Shown here piece by piece: positions 17,974 through 24,741 of a DNA stretch of 33,079 nt. How positions within the stretch are numbered: the first letter of the stretch is position 1; each line of letters opens with the position of its first letter. Origin of the DNA: SIG598 sp045605025 (lineage in GTDB: Bacteria > Bacillota > Clostridia > Oscillospirales > Acutalibacteraceae); assembly GCA_045605025.1 (NCBI GenBank), contig JAZUPE010000005.1:1-33079 (forward strand), written 5' to 3'. A program made the translations under genes and the position numbers. Below the pieces are notes generated by a model. The model made no database searches, was not told where the DNA came from, and saw only the letters and a program-made list of their open reading frames with translations.

Positions 17974-19452
17974 TTGAAGAAAACATATCTGGCTCTTGCT
18001 GCAGTTGTTGTCTGCGGCGCTTTGCTTTCCTGTCTTTCCGCATGCAGTGACATAATTGGGTTTGGAGCGAATCGCAAGGTCGTGGAATATTCGGCAGTGG
18101 TATCCAGTGGCGATGAACTCGTAGAACTTGATCGATATCCCAATTTGCAGTTCCTTGATTTGTGCGGCAGCGATTGCTACGACGCTATAGAGGAATACAT
18201 TGCTGCTCACCCGCAGGTCAATGTGAAGTATGATGTGCATATTGGCGAAAACCGATATGCTAATGATACAAAAGAACTGACTGTGGTTGATGGGGAATAT
18301 GACTACGATCTGCTGATGGATCGCATCGCTTATCTGCCCGAACTGGTTGGGATTGATCTTCCCGGAACCACACTGGACGAACAGCAGCTGTCAGCTATCC
18401 GGGAAGCCTACCCTGAAATCACGGTTGATTATTCTGTCATGCTTTTGGGACAGGACATGCCGAAAGATATTTCGCTGCTTGATTTGTCCGCAATGGATTC
18501 CGATCAGATTAACGATATAGCCGGTCAGCTTGGATGTTTTACCAATCTGTCCGAGATCAAGGTCAAAGATGAAAACGGAGAGTGCTCTCTTTCTCCCGTG
18601 GATATCAAAAAGCTGTATAATGCGGTTCCCGGCGTGTTTATTGACTATTCGTTTGAATTGTTTGGCCAAACACTTTCCACCACCGACGAAACCATGGAAT
18701 ATATCAAGGCGGACATAGGTAATTATGGAGTGTGGAAAATCCGTCAAGCACTTGATATTATGCCGAAGTGCACCTATGTTAAGCTGGACGATTGCGGCAT
18801 CGACAATGAAGTCATGGAAAAACTCAGGGATGACTATCCGGATGTTAAGGTAGTGTGGCGCATTTTCGTTACCAGAACCAGCTATTTGACCGATGTTGAA
18901 ATGATTCATTGGACCAAGCGTGTCAGCGATGAGGGGCTTTCTGTTCTGAAGTACTGCACAGATCTGATGTATCTGGATCTCGGACACAATTCGCTGATGT
19001 CTGATATAAGCTTTATTAACTATATGCCCAAACTGAAGATAGCTATCCTTGTGGATTCCAAGATATCTGACCTGTCCCCGCTGGCAAATTGCCCGGATCT
19101 TGAGCACATTGAGCTTGTCAACTGCAGAGAACTATATGACCTTTCTCCTCTTGCCAATTGTACAAAGCTTAAGCGTGTCAACATAAGTTCGACTTTCGGA
19201 ATAACCGATTTGTCGCCACTTTTCGGTCATAAAGATATGGAAAGACTATACGTCGGCGGCAATCAGGGACTGAAAGAGCAGGTTGAGATGGCTCGTGAAA
19301 TGCTTCCAAATTGCTGGGTTTCCAATGTTGGAGGAGAAAAGGTTGGTGTCAGCGGCAATTACGCCGTTGGATGGAGGCTTGATCGAGACCTTGGTTTTGC
19401 AGACTGGTATTTGGAGATGCGTGAAATCTTCCAGTACGATATAATCAAGTAA
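17974..19452 (+). CDS. Leucine-rich-repeat lipoprotein
   Basis: A 492-residue exported protein starting with TTG (AAGGA upstream; the nearest ATG at 17955 is out of frame). The N-terminus MKKTYLALAAVVVCGALLSC has a lipobox LSAC with the lipidated cysteine at residue 24, so it is anchored outside on the membrane. Residues about 90-320 contain repeated blocks (PELVGIDLPGTTLDEQQL; TNLSEIKVKDENG; CTYVKLDDCGIDNEVMEKL) that look like degenerate leucine-rich repeats. Residues about 331-432 are clear LRRs (LMYLDLGHNSL; SDLSPLANCPDLEHIELVNC; YDLSPLANCTKLKRVNIS; TDLSPLFGHKDMERLYVGGN). Such surface LRR proteins usually bind proteins or glycans; the ligand is unknown. Monocistronic with its own promoter and terminator. 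Confidence 0.88.
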   Translation: MKKTYLALAAVVVCGALLSCLSACSDIIGFGANRKVVEYSAVVSSGDELVELDRYPNLQFLDLCGSDCYDAIEEYIAAHPQVNVKYDVHIGENRYANDTKELTVVDGEYDYDLLMDRIAYLPELVGIDLPGTTLDEQQLSAIREAYPEITVDYSVMLLGQDMPKDISLLDLSAMDSDQINDIAGQLGCFTNLSEIKVKDENGECSLSPVDIKKLYNAVPGVFIDYSFELFGQTLSTTDETMEYIKADIGNYGVWKIRQALDIMPKCTYVKLDDCGIDNEVMEKLRDDYPDVKVVWRIFVTRTSYLTDVEMIHWTKRVSDEGLSVLKYCTDLMYLDLGHNSLMSDISFINYMPKLKIAILVDSKISDLSPLANCPDLEHIELVNCRELYDLSPLANCTKLKRVNISSTFGITDLSPLFGHKDMERLYVGGNQGLKEQVEMAREMLPNCWVSNVGGEKVGVSGNYAVGWRLDRDLGFADWYLEMREIFQYDIIK

Positions 19453-19494
19453 ACGTCAGGCTGCACCAATAATCAGGTTGACCAAATAATCGAT

Positions 19495-19542
19495 AACAGC
19501 GAAGAATGCACCTTCTGGAGGCTGCATCTTCGCTGTTTTTTT
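19495..19542 (+). terminator. Terminator after the LRR lipoprotein gene
   Basis: AACAGCGAAGAATGCA (19495-19510) pairs with TGCATCTTCGCTGTT (19523-19537) with one bulged base, followed by a T-run to 19542. It lies 42 nt after the stop codon. Confidence 0.92.
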
Positions 19543-19931
19543 ATTGTGCGCGTTGCCGCGATGGTTGCAGAGAAAAAGTCCGATATCTCCGGAAAGAGAA
19601 CAGCGTGCTGACAAGATAAATATATCCGCCTGCTTGATGTCTGCAGCGGCAAGAATTACGTGCAAATCTGGTTGTGGATGTTCAAAAATGAAGTCACGGA
19701 GGTATTAATGTGTTTGCCCTGAATCTTCTGGACGTATCGCAATGGCATCGAAAATACACGAAGCATTGTGCCGGGAAACACATCAGTTCCTGAACGCTGA
19801 TAGCCTATGATCGCGCTAAGTCGGAAAGTATTGATATTTCATAAAAGGTGGATCGCAGGTTTATCTACGCTTTTTGAGGATGGGTTATATGCTGTGTATT
19901 CATTGATAATCCCCGGTGTTCATCATGTTTC
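19543..19931. other. 389 nt without a recognisable gene
   Basis: Between the LRR terminator and the end of the bile salt hydrolase-like gene. Short frames exist on the plus strand, such as a 22-codon frame from 19743 and an open stretch around 19612-19716 reading DKYIRLLDVCSGKNYVQIW, but none has family resemblance or clean start and ribosome binding site. It may be the remains of a decayed gene. No terminator for the leftward gene was found in it. Confidence 0.5.
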
Positions 19932-20903
19932 TCAGTTCTGAACAAGAATATCCTGCCTGTCTGTCAGCGGATAACTCACGATTTCACTTCCGTCGAGATT
20001 CTCACGGTTCATATCCACACCGCAGATTCGTCTGTTTCCGTAGGTGGTGTAGTAATATATCCCCATGCCTGCGCTGAAGCATGAGGAATACACCGTGGTT
20101 ACGCACCCGTCCTCCAGCCGCACGCAGCCTTTTGTCTGGGATACCGACCCGAGAATATGGAAAAACTGCCCCACGCTTTCCTCCTCACTGTCGCTGCATT
20201 CGGAGTTGTGCAGCGTGAACGCGGCGCGCACAAATCTCGATGCCGAGGAAAGATCACCCGGCAGACCGATGGCTCCTGCGCCGCGACTGACAGCGGTCAG
20301 TTCGAGGCCGGAGGAAAAACTGTTGACGGGCGCATATGCAGACAGGTGCATGAAATTATTCAGATTCATCAGCTGCATGTCGAATGTTGGATTGTTGGTC
20401 ATCACCCGCACAGGGTTATCGTAAATGACCAGCCCGCTGTCCATCGGCTCCACAACAATGCATTCTTCACCGTCTGCGATCATCCAGTGCAGTGGAGTGA
20501 GGGGCATATCCTCGCGAAAATCGATGTTAACCACATTGATTCGCGCCAGCATCGACCGTGCCTCCGCGACGCTGGCACACTGGCTCAGTATCCACTGAAT
20601 CATCTCAAAGGGCGCGATGTTGTCCTTGTTCTCCGAAACCGGCAGATAGCAGGCGTTGCCGGGAAAATTCAGTGAAGCCATACCCAGTCCCTTTTCGTTG
20701 GCAGCGTCGTAATACAGCGGCTGACCGTCAATTACCGTTGCCATACCGATGTATGCGTAGTGTTCGCTTAGCACAGGCATGCAACGGAACTCCAGCGGAA
20801 ATCTTCGGGTTGTTACCGTCACGCTTTCGCTGTAGTGATACTCAAGATCAAGGGTGCGCCCGAAATAATGACAGCCCGTGGTCATTGAAACAGCTGTGCA
20901 CAT
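19932..20903 (-). CDS. Choloylglycine hydrolase (bile salt hydrolase type)
   Basis: N-terminal nucleophile hydrolase that cleaves the amide bond of glycine- or taurine-conjugated bile salts; relatives are penicillin V acylases. The 323-residue length is typical. Catalytic Cys2 directly follows Met1 and would become N-terminal after Met removal. Other active-site residues are in place: Arg16 and Asp19 (YFGRTLDLE), Asn79 (GMASLNFP, the asparagine seen in bile salt hydrolases), Asn171 (MTNNPTFD) and Arg223 (LPGDLSSASRFVRAAF). Ser206-Arg207-Gly208 lies in the loop linked to glycine/taurine preference. No signal peptide, so cytoplasmic. GAGGTGAT precedes the start. It follows an SsuBC-like transporter in the same direction, suggesting use of a released amino acid (inference). 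Confidence 0.92.
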   Translation of the reverse strand: MCTAVSMTTGCHYFGRTLDLEYHYSESVTVTTRRFPLEFRCMPVLSEHYAYIGMATVIDGQPLYYDAANEKGLGMASLNFPGNACYLPVSENKDNIAPFEMIQWILSQCASVAEARSMLARINVVNIDFREDMPLTPLHWMIADGEECIVVEPMDSGLVIYDNPVRVMTNNPTFDMQLMNLNNFMHLSAYAPVNSFSSGLELTAVSRGAGAIGLPGDLSSASRFVRAAFTLHNSECSDSEEESVGQFFHILGSVSQTKGCVRLEDGCVTTVYSSCFSAGMGIYYYTTYGNRRICGVDMNRENLDGSEIVSYPLTDRQDILVQN

Positions 20904-20925
20904 ATTATCACCTCATTAATAGCAT

Positions 20926-20967
20926 CTGCCGTCCGACGGAGATTATTACTTCTCCATCGGGCGGCAG
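20926..20967 (-). other. Strong hairpin between the ATPase and hydrolase genes
   Basis: In the 78-nt gap, CTGCCG...GGAGA (20967-20951 on the minus strand) can pair with TCTCC...CGGCAG (20942-20926) over about 17 positions with a few mismatches, around a short AT-rich loop. No T-run follows, so it is more likely an mRNA stability or processing element than a terminator. It would let the two gene parts have different transcript levels. Confidence 0.55.
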
Positions 20968-20981
20968 CGTAAATCTTTTTC

Positions 20982-21560
20982 CTATTTCTGTTCGACGGGC
21001 ATCATTTCCACCACACGCTGAGCCAGCGCGGAAATCTCGTCGTCGTCGTGGGATACCAGCACAACCGTGCGCCCCTCCAGTGCCTGAGCAATGACCTCCA
21101 GTACCCTTCCGGCAGTACCGTCGTCCAGCCCCTGAATGGGCTCGTCGAGAAGAAAAAGCTCTCCGGGGTTGGCGAGAGCGCGGGCGATAGCCACTCTGCG
21201 CCGCATACCGCCGCTCAGCTCACCGGGCAGCTTGCGCTGCTCTCCGCCCAGTCCCAGCCGCTCAAGATAATCCATGGCGGTGTTCGCGTCGGCTCCTGCG
21301 ACGGTTATGTTGTCGATGGCGCTTTTCCAGGGCAGCAGACGGTTCTCCTGAAAGATCATCGATAGCTTTGGCTGTCCGGCAATCTCGATACTGCCGCTGT
21401 CCGGCTGTTCAAGCCCGGCAAGCAGGCGGACAACCGTCGTCTTTCCGCATCCGGAAACGCCTTTCAGACACACGCGCTCGCCCTCGGAAACACTCAGGGA
21501 AAAATCCCGCAGAACGTCGCGCCCGTCAAAGCTCTTACTTACAGATGTCAGTTTAATCAT
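20982..21560 (-). CDS. SsuB/TauB-like ABC transporter ATPase
   Basis: Nucleotide-binding subunit of an importer of the nitrate/sulfonate/taurine type. The 192-residue protein has Walker A GVSGCGKTT (about 35-43), Q-loop FQENRLLPW (the ENRLLPW form is typical of SsuB/TauB-like ATPases), signature LSGGM, Walker B LFLLDEP and H-loop VSHD. It is short for the family (usually about 240-260), lacking the C-terminal extension. Its start overlaps the end of the permease gene by 8 nt, with AGGAGG lying within the permease's last codons, so the two are translationally coupled. Transported compound cannot be read from the sequence. Confidence 0.93.
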   Translation of the reverse strand: MIKLTSVSKSFDGRDVLRDFSLSVSEGERVCLKGVSGCGKTTVVRLLAGLEQPDSGSIEIAGQPKLSMIFQENRLLPWKSAIDNITVAGADANTAMDYLERLGLGGEQRKLPGELSGGMRRRVAIARALANPGELFLLDEPIQGLDDGTAGRVLEVIAQALEGRTVVLVSHDDDEISALAQRVVEMMPVEQK

Positions 21561-22317
21561 ATTTCCTCCTGCGCGTTACGGCGTTGATGAGCGCCACCAG
21601 CGCGTTCTCAAGAATCAGGCTGAGAACGATGACCACGGCGGTCCACGCAAACAGATCCTCGGTCTCCAGATATATCTTAGACTGGAACAGTCCTTTGCCG
21701 ATGGAATCGCGGGTCACGCATATGACCTCCGCCGCAATGCCAGCCTTCCACGCAAGACCGATGCCCGAGGTCAGCGCGCCGGTGAAGTAGGGCATTACCG
21801 ACGGCAGATATATGGAACGCAGCTTTTCGCCGCGGTTGAGACGGAACACCTGCGCCATTTCCAGCAGTGAGCGGTCGGTGTGCGTAGCGCCCGTATAGAT
21901 GTTTGTCCAGAACACCGGAACCACCATCAGCAGAACGGTAAAGGACGGCACCGCTCCGGTGGGGATGAGCACCAGAGCAAGGATGATAAAAGAAGCCACA
22001 GGGGTGGATTTGATAATTGTCATCAGCGGACGGAAAAGCTCCCGCAGAAACGGGAACGCAGCGGTTGCCGCGCCCAGCGCGCAGCCAAGCACCGTGCCGC
22101 ACGCAAAACCGAACAGAATGCGCAGCAGGGAAAATGCCACTGCCGTCCACAGTGAAGCCTCGCCGCACATCTCCCACAGACGCTTCAGCGTAGCAACCGG
22201 ACCGGGCAGCAGCACCGTGCTGTCCATAAACATGCTTGCCAGTTGCCATACCAGCAGCCAGAAAGCACAGACAGCCAGCCACTTGAGTGTGGTAAGCGTG
22301 AATTTTCTCACAGTCAT
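21553..22317 (-). CDS. SsuC/TauC-like ABC transporter permease
   Basis: Membrane subunit of the same importer, 254 residues with about six membrane segments (LKWLAVCAFWLLVWQLASMF; LLRILFGFACGTVLGCALGA; SFIILALVLIPTGAVPSF; others). The coupling-helix region FRLNRGEKLRSIYLPSVMPYFTGAL-type motif, with the family's 'G-x-x-W-K-A-G-I-A-A-E' (GLAWKAGIAAEV), is clear for the BPD_transp_1 family of nitrate/sulfonate/taurine importers. GAGGAG precedes the start. It is the first gene of the leftward operon (permease, ATPase, bile salt hydrolase-like). The binding protein is encoded divergently at 22974. Confidence 0.93.
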   Translation of the reverse strand: MTVRKFTLTTLKWLAVCAFWLLVWQLASMFMDSTVLLPGPVATLKRLWEMCGEASLWTAVAFSLLRILFGFACGTVLGCALGAATAAFPFLRELFRPLMTIIKSTPVASFIILALVLIPTGAVPSFTVLLMVVPVFWTNIYTGATHTDRSLLEMAQVFRLNRGEKLRSIYLPSVMPYFTGALTSGIGLAWKAGIAAEVICVTRDSIGKGLFQSKIYLETEDLFAWTAVVIVLSLILENALVALINAVTRRRKYD

Positions 22318-22345
22318 TTCTCCTCGTCAGGCAGAATTAATGTTT

Positions 22346-22374
22346 ATTATACCGCGCGTGCCGTGAGAATACAA
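22346..22374 (-). promoter_or_regulatory. Promoter of the permease/ATPase/hydrolase operon
   Basis: Minus strand TTGTAT (22374-22369), 17-nt spacer, TATAAT (22351-22346). The -35 matches consensus poorly while the -10 is perfect, so an activator may contribute. Confidence 0.6.
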
Positions 22375-22435
22375 TACGGAAACAGCGTGCAGGGGAGAGA
22401 TTGATAAAAAAATAACAAAATTTACGGAAAGGGGC

Positions 22436-22464
22436 TTGACAACCGCTGCGTGGTGATGTACAAT
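22436..22464 (+). promoter_or_regulatory. Promoter of the TM1266-family/binding protein operon
   Basis: TTGACA (22436-22441), 17-nt spacer, TACAAT (22459-22464). The predicted start is near 22471, giving a leader of about 200 nt before the first gene. Confidence 0.87.
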
Positions 22465-22470
22465 GCAGCC

Positions 22471-22612
22471 AACAAATAAACGTACTGACCGCAAGGGTTC
22501 GCCCGAGGGGAAAGGCGCAATACTTTCAGCCGTATATTCAGCAGATGCTGTCAGGCTTCGGGTTCGTCCCTGCGTGACAGCTGAGTTTGTAATAATCTGG
22601 TCTGTTTTGTTT
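22471..22612 (+). promoter_or_regulatory. Structured leader RNA, candidate riboswitch of unknown class
   Basis: About 140 nt between the transcription start and an intrinsic terminator that precedes the start codon, the layout of a riboswitch or attenuator. Possible helices: GACC/GGTT around a GCAAG loop (22487-22499), CGCC/GGCG (22500-22518), and CTGTCA (22548-22553) with TGACAG (22575-22580), extended by CAG/CTG after a bulge; inside is GGG/CCC. It lacks the signature sequences I know for TPP, cobalamin, SAM-I, FMN, guanidine-I, glycine, fluoride or c-di-GMP riboswitches and has no T-box motif. Helices were proposed by eye. Confidence 0.55.
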
Positions 22613-22643
22613 GCCATGCCTTTTCCGGGGCATGGCGTTTTTT
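22613..22643 (+). terminator. Leader terminator before the TM1266-family gene
   Basis: GCCATGCC (22613-22620) pairs with GGCATGGC (22629-22636) around an 8-nt loop, followed by G and six T. It ends 30 nt before the start codon of the first gene of its own operon, so it must be conditionally bypassed for expression. Confidence 0.9.
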
Positions 22644-22673
22644 GTTATTTTCAGCAAAAGGGGGAATAATCCA

Positions 22674-22919
22674 ATGGACAAGCGTCTTACCGTCCTCAAC
22701 ATCGTCATCAGTGACCGTGAGGCGGCTGCAAAGGTCAACGAGATACTTCACGGTTATTCCGAATATGTCATCGGACGCATGGGACTGCCCTACGGCGAAC
22801 GTGATGTTTCCATCATCTGTGTTGTGCTCGATATGCCCACTGCGGACGCCAGTGCCCTTTCCGGCAAGCTGGGAATGCTGCCGTCGGTGACCGCCAAGGT
22901 AATGACCCCGAAAATCTGA
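22674..22919 (+). CDS. TM1266-family putative regulator (ACT-like)
   Basis: An 81-residue protein starting MDKRLTVLNIVISDREAAAK with AGGGGGAA upstream. The pattern (beta strand, helix with KVNEILHGYSEYVIGRMGLPY, strand RDVSIICVVLD, helix, SVTAKVMT end) matches the small TM1266 family, annotated in databases as 'iron-only hydrogenase system regulator' with a ferredoxin/ACT-like fold. No hydrogenase maturation gene is in the window. Here it leads an operon with an SsuA-like binding protein, 54 nt downstream. A ligand-sensing role for the transporter is plausible but is inference. Confidence 0.85.
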   Translation: MDKRLTVLNIVISDREAAAKVNEILHGYSEYVIGRMGLPYGERDVSIICVVLDMPTADASALSGKLGMLPSVTAKVMTPKI

Positions 22920-22973
22920 GCAGGTACCCTGTCTTTGTTAATCTTTCAATCAATATAAAAAGGAGAAATCACC

Positions 22974-23936
22974 ATGAAAAGAATTATCAGTGCAATACTC
23001 TGCGCGGCAATGCTTATCGTTGCCCTCACTGCCTGCGGAGGAGAAAAAGCCGCCGTCCGTCTGGCCGGTATGACCGGACCCACCGGCATGGGCCTTGCAA
23101 AGCTTCTGGAAGATGACGCAAGCGGCACCTCTGCCAACGATTACGAATTCACTCTTGCCGGTTCTGCCGACGTACTCAATCCCATGATCATCAACGGCGA
23201 GCTGGATATCGCCGCTGTGCCAGCCAACCTCGCTTCCGTCCTCTATAACAAGACCAACGGCGGCATCAGAGTTCTCGCTGTCAATACTCTCGGAGTTCTC
23301 TACATCGTCAACACCGACGGTACCGTTGCTGAGCTGTCCGATCTCGTTGGCAAGACCATCTATGCCACCGGTCAGGGTGCTGCTCCCGAGTACGCTCTGC
23401 GCTACGTCCTGACCCAGAACGGCATCGATCCCGACGCTGACCTCACCATCGAATGGAAGACCGAGCCCACCGAGGTCGTCAGCCTGATGGCAACCGGCGA
23501 GGGAACTATCGCCATGCTGCCCCAGCCCTATGTCACCGTTGCACAGACCAAGGTGGAGAATGTCACTCCCGTCATCGACATCACCGAGGAATGGAACAAC
23601 ATCGGCGGCGACGGAATGTGTCTGACCGGCGTTGTCATCGCATCCACCGGGTTTATTGAAAAGAACCCCAAGGCTGTCAAGGCTTTCCTCAGGGAGTACG
23701 AAGCTTCCATCAACTACGCCAACGAGAACGTTGCCGAAGCCGCTCAGCTCATCGGCAAGTATGAGATCGTTGCTGCTCCCATGGCGGAGAAAGCTCTGCC
23801 TCACTGCAATCTCGCCTACATCGGCGGCGAGAAAATGAAGACCGCTCTCGAGGGTTACCTCACCGTTCTCTTTGATCAGAATCCTGCTGCTGTAGGCGGC
23901 AAGATGCCTGCAGACGACTTCTACTATGTCGGCTGA
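22974..23936 (+). CDS. SsuA/NMT1-like ABC transporter substrate-binding lipoprotein
   Basis: A 320-residue extracellular binding protein. The signal peptide MKRIISAILCAAMLIVALTA ends in lipobox LTAC, with lipidated Cys22. The mature part has the periplasmic-binding fold of the NMT1/SsuA group: RLAGMTGPTGMGLAKLL near the start, then GSADVLNPMIINGELDIAAVPANLASVLYNK-type domain, DLVGKTIYATGQGAAPEYALRY, and FIEKNPKAVKAFLREY, all characteristic of nitrate/sulfonate/taurine/HMP binding proteins. The ligand is not deducible. AAGGAGA precedes the start. It should serve the permease and ATPase encoded divergently at 20982-22317. A strong terminator follows. Confidence 0.92.
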   Translation: MKRIISAILCAAMLIVALTACGGEKAAVRLAGMTGPTGMGLAKLLEDDASGTSANDYEFTLAGSADVLNPMIINGELDIAAVPANLASVLYNKTNGGIRVLAVNTLGVLYIVNTDGTVAELSDLVGKTIYATGQGAAPEYALRYVLTQNGIDPDADLTIEWKTEPTEVVSLMATGEGTIAMLPQPYVTVAQTKVENVTPVIDITEEWNNIGGDGMCLTGVVIASTGFIEKNPKAVKAFLREYEASINYANENVAEAAQLIGKYEIVAAPMAEKALPHCNLAYIGGEKMKTALEGYLTVLFDQNPAAVGGKMPADDFYYVG

Positions 23937-23965
23937 TAACAACTGAAAAGGATAGTCCGGATACA

Positions 23966-24017
23966 GCGAAAGGCTGCCGCAGATATTTCGTCTGCGGCAG
24001 CCTTTCGCTTATTTTTT
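23966..24017 (+). terminator. Strong terminator after the binding protein gene
   Basis: Perfect 18-bp stem: 23966-23983 pairs with 23991-24008 around a 7-nt loop, followed by TTATTTTTT. Confidence 0.96.
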
Positions 24018-24028
24018 GCAGGAAACAC

Positions 24029-24077
24029 TTGACAGCTAATTTAAATTAGCTTATAATGAGGCTAATCCTAATTAGCC
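24029..24077 (+). promoter_or_regulatory. TetR promoter with two palindromic operators
   Basis: TTGACA (24029-24034), 17-nt spacer, TATAAT (24052-24057). The spacer contains the perfect palindrome GCTAATTTAAATTAGC (24035-24050). A second one, GGCTAAT-CCTA-ATTAGCC (24060-24077), covers the start site. They share the half-site GCTAAT/ATTAGC, as expected for binding by one dimeric repressor, probably the adjacent TetR protein. Confidence 0.88.
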
Positions 24078-24117
24078 TATCCGCTATAGTCGGATATTTC
24101 CTTCGGAGGGCAGATAT

Positions 24118-24741
24118 GTGAATACGAAAAAACGAATACTTGATGCGGCGCTGACACTGTTTTCGGAAAAGGGCTATACCAATGTCTTTGTCTCCGGGAT
24201 CGCCGAGGCGGTGGGCATCAAAGCCCCGTCGCTCTACAAGCACTATAAAAGCAAGCGTGACATCTTCAACGCTATCCTCGACGAGATGAAAGCGAGTTAC
24301 GACACCCAGGCGGCAGCCCTCGGTATAGATGGCGGCAACGCTGCTGCCGATGCGATGGTGTATTTCGACGTGTCGGAAGATATGCTCGTGGAGATGGGAA
24401 TGAGCCTGTTCAGTTATTTCCTGCATGACGATTACACGCGGAAATTCCGGAAAATGCTGACCCTTGAGCAATTCAGTAACCCGGAGCTTGCGCAGCTGTT
24501 CTCGCGGCAGTACATCGACAATTCGCTGAAGTATCAAAGCGCGATGTTTGCCATGCTCTGCGAACAGGGTGTACTCAGAGGAGATGACCCATATACAATG
24601 GCTCTGCAGTTCCACGCGCCGATATATATGCTCCTGACAATGTGCGACCGTGAGCCGCAGCGCGAACAGGAGCTGACCGCGCTGCTCGAGCGGCACATAA
24701 GACAATTCAGCAGACTTTACAGCAAGGAGAATGATCAATGA
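24118..24741 (+). CDS. TetR-family transcriptional repressor
   Basis: A 207-residue protein with a GTG start at 24118; GGAGG lies 9 nt upstream, and the overlapping ATG at 24116 is followed at once by a stop. The N-terminus has the TetR DNA-binding domain: TKKRILDAALTLFSEKGYTN, then the helix-turn-helix VSGIAEAVGIKAPSLYKHYKSK (about 28-49). The C-terminal ligand/dimer domain is all-helical and without clear ligand signature. Its stop overlaps the next start (ATGA), so it is coupled to the flavodoxin-like gene. Two matching palindromes in its promoter indicate autorepression. The likely inducer is a small molecule or redox stress; this is inference. Confidence 0.93.
   Translation: MNTKKRILDAALTLFSEKGYTNVFVSGIAEAVGIKAPSLYKHYKSKRDIFNAILDEMKASYDTQAAALGIDGGNAAADAMVYFDVSEDMLVEMGMSLFSYFLHDDYTRKFRKMLTLEQFSNPELAQLFSRQYIDNSLKYQSAMFAMLCEQGVLRGDDPYTMALQFHAPIYMLLTMCDREPQREQELTALLERHIRQFSRLYSKENDQ

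Noticed and set aside
19743..19811. Small 22-codon gene in the gap after the LRR lipoprotein
   Set aside because: No ribosome binding site at proper distance and no recognisable product.
20065..21094. Plus-strand open frames opposite the bile salt hydrolase and ATPase genes
   Set aside because: Their translations have no family resemblance and they overlap well-supported genes on the other strand.
22471..22612. TPP or guanidine-I riboswitch before the SsuA-like operon
   Set aside because: Such transporters are often under these classes, but the CUGAGA/ACCUGAU blocks of TPP and the ACUGGUCCGAGAG-type block of guanidine-I are not present.
22674..22919. Evidence for a hydrogenase system in this window
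   Set aside because: The TM1266 family name mentions iron-only hydrogenase, but no hydrogenase or HydE/F/G gene is present.
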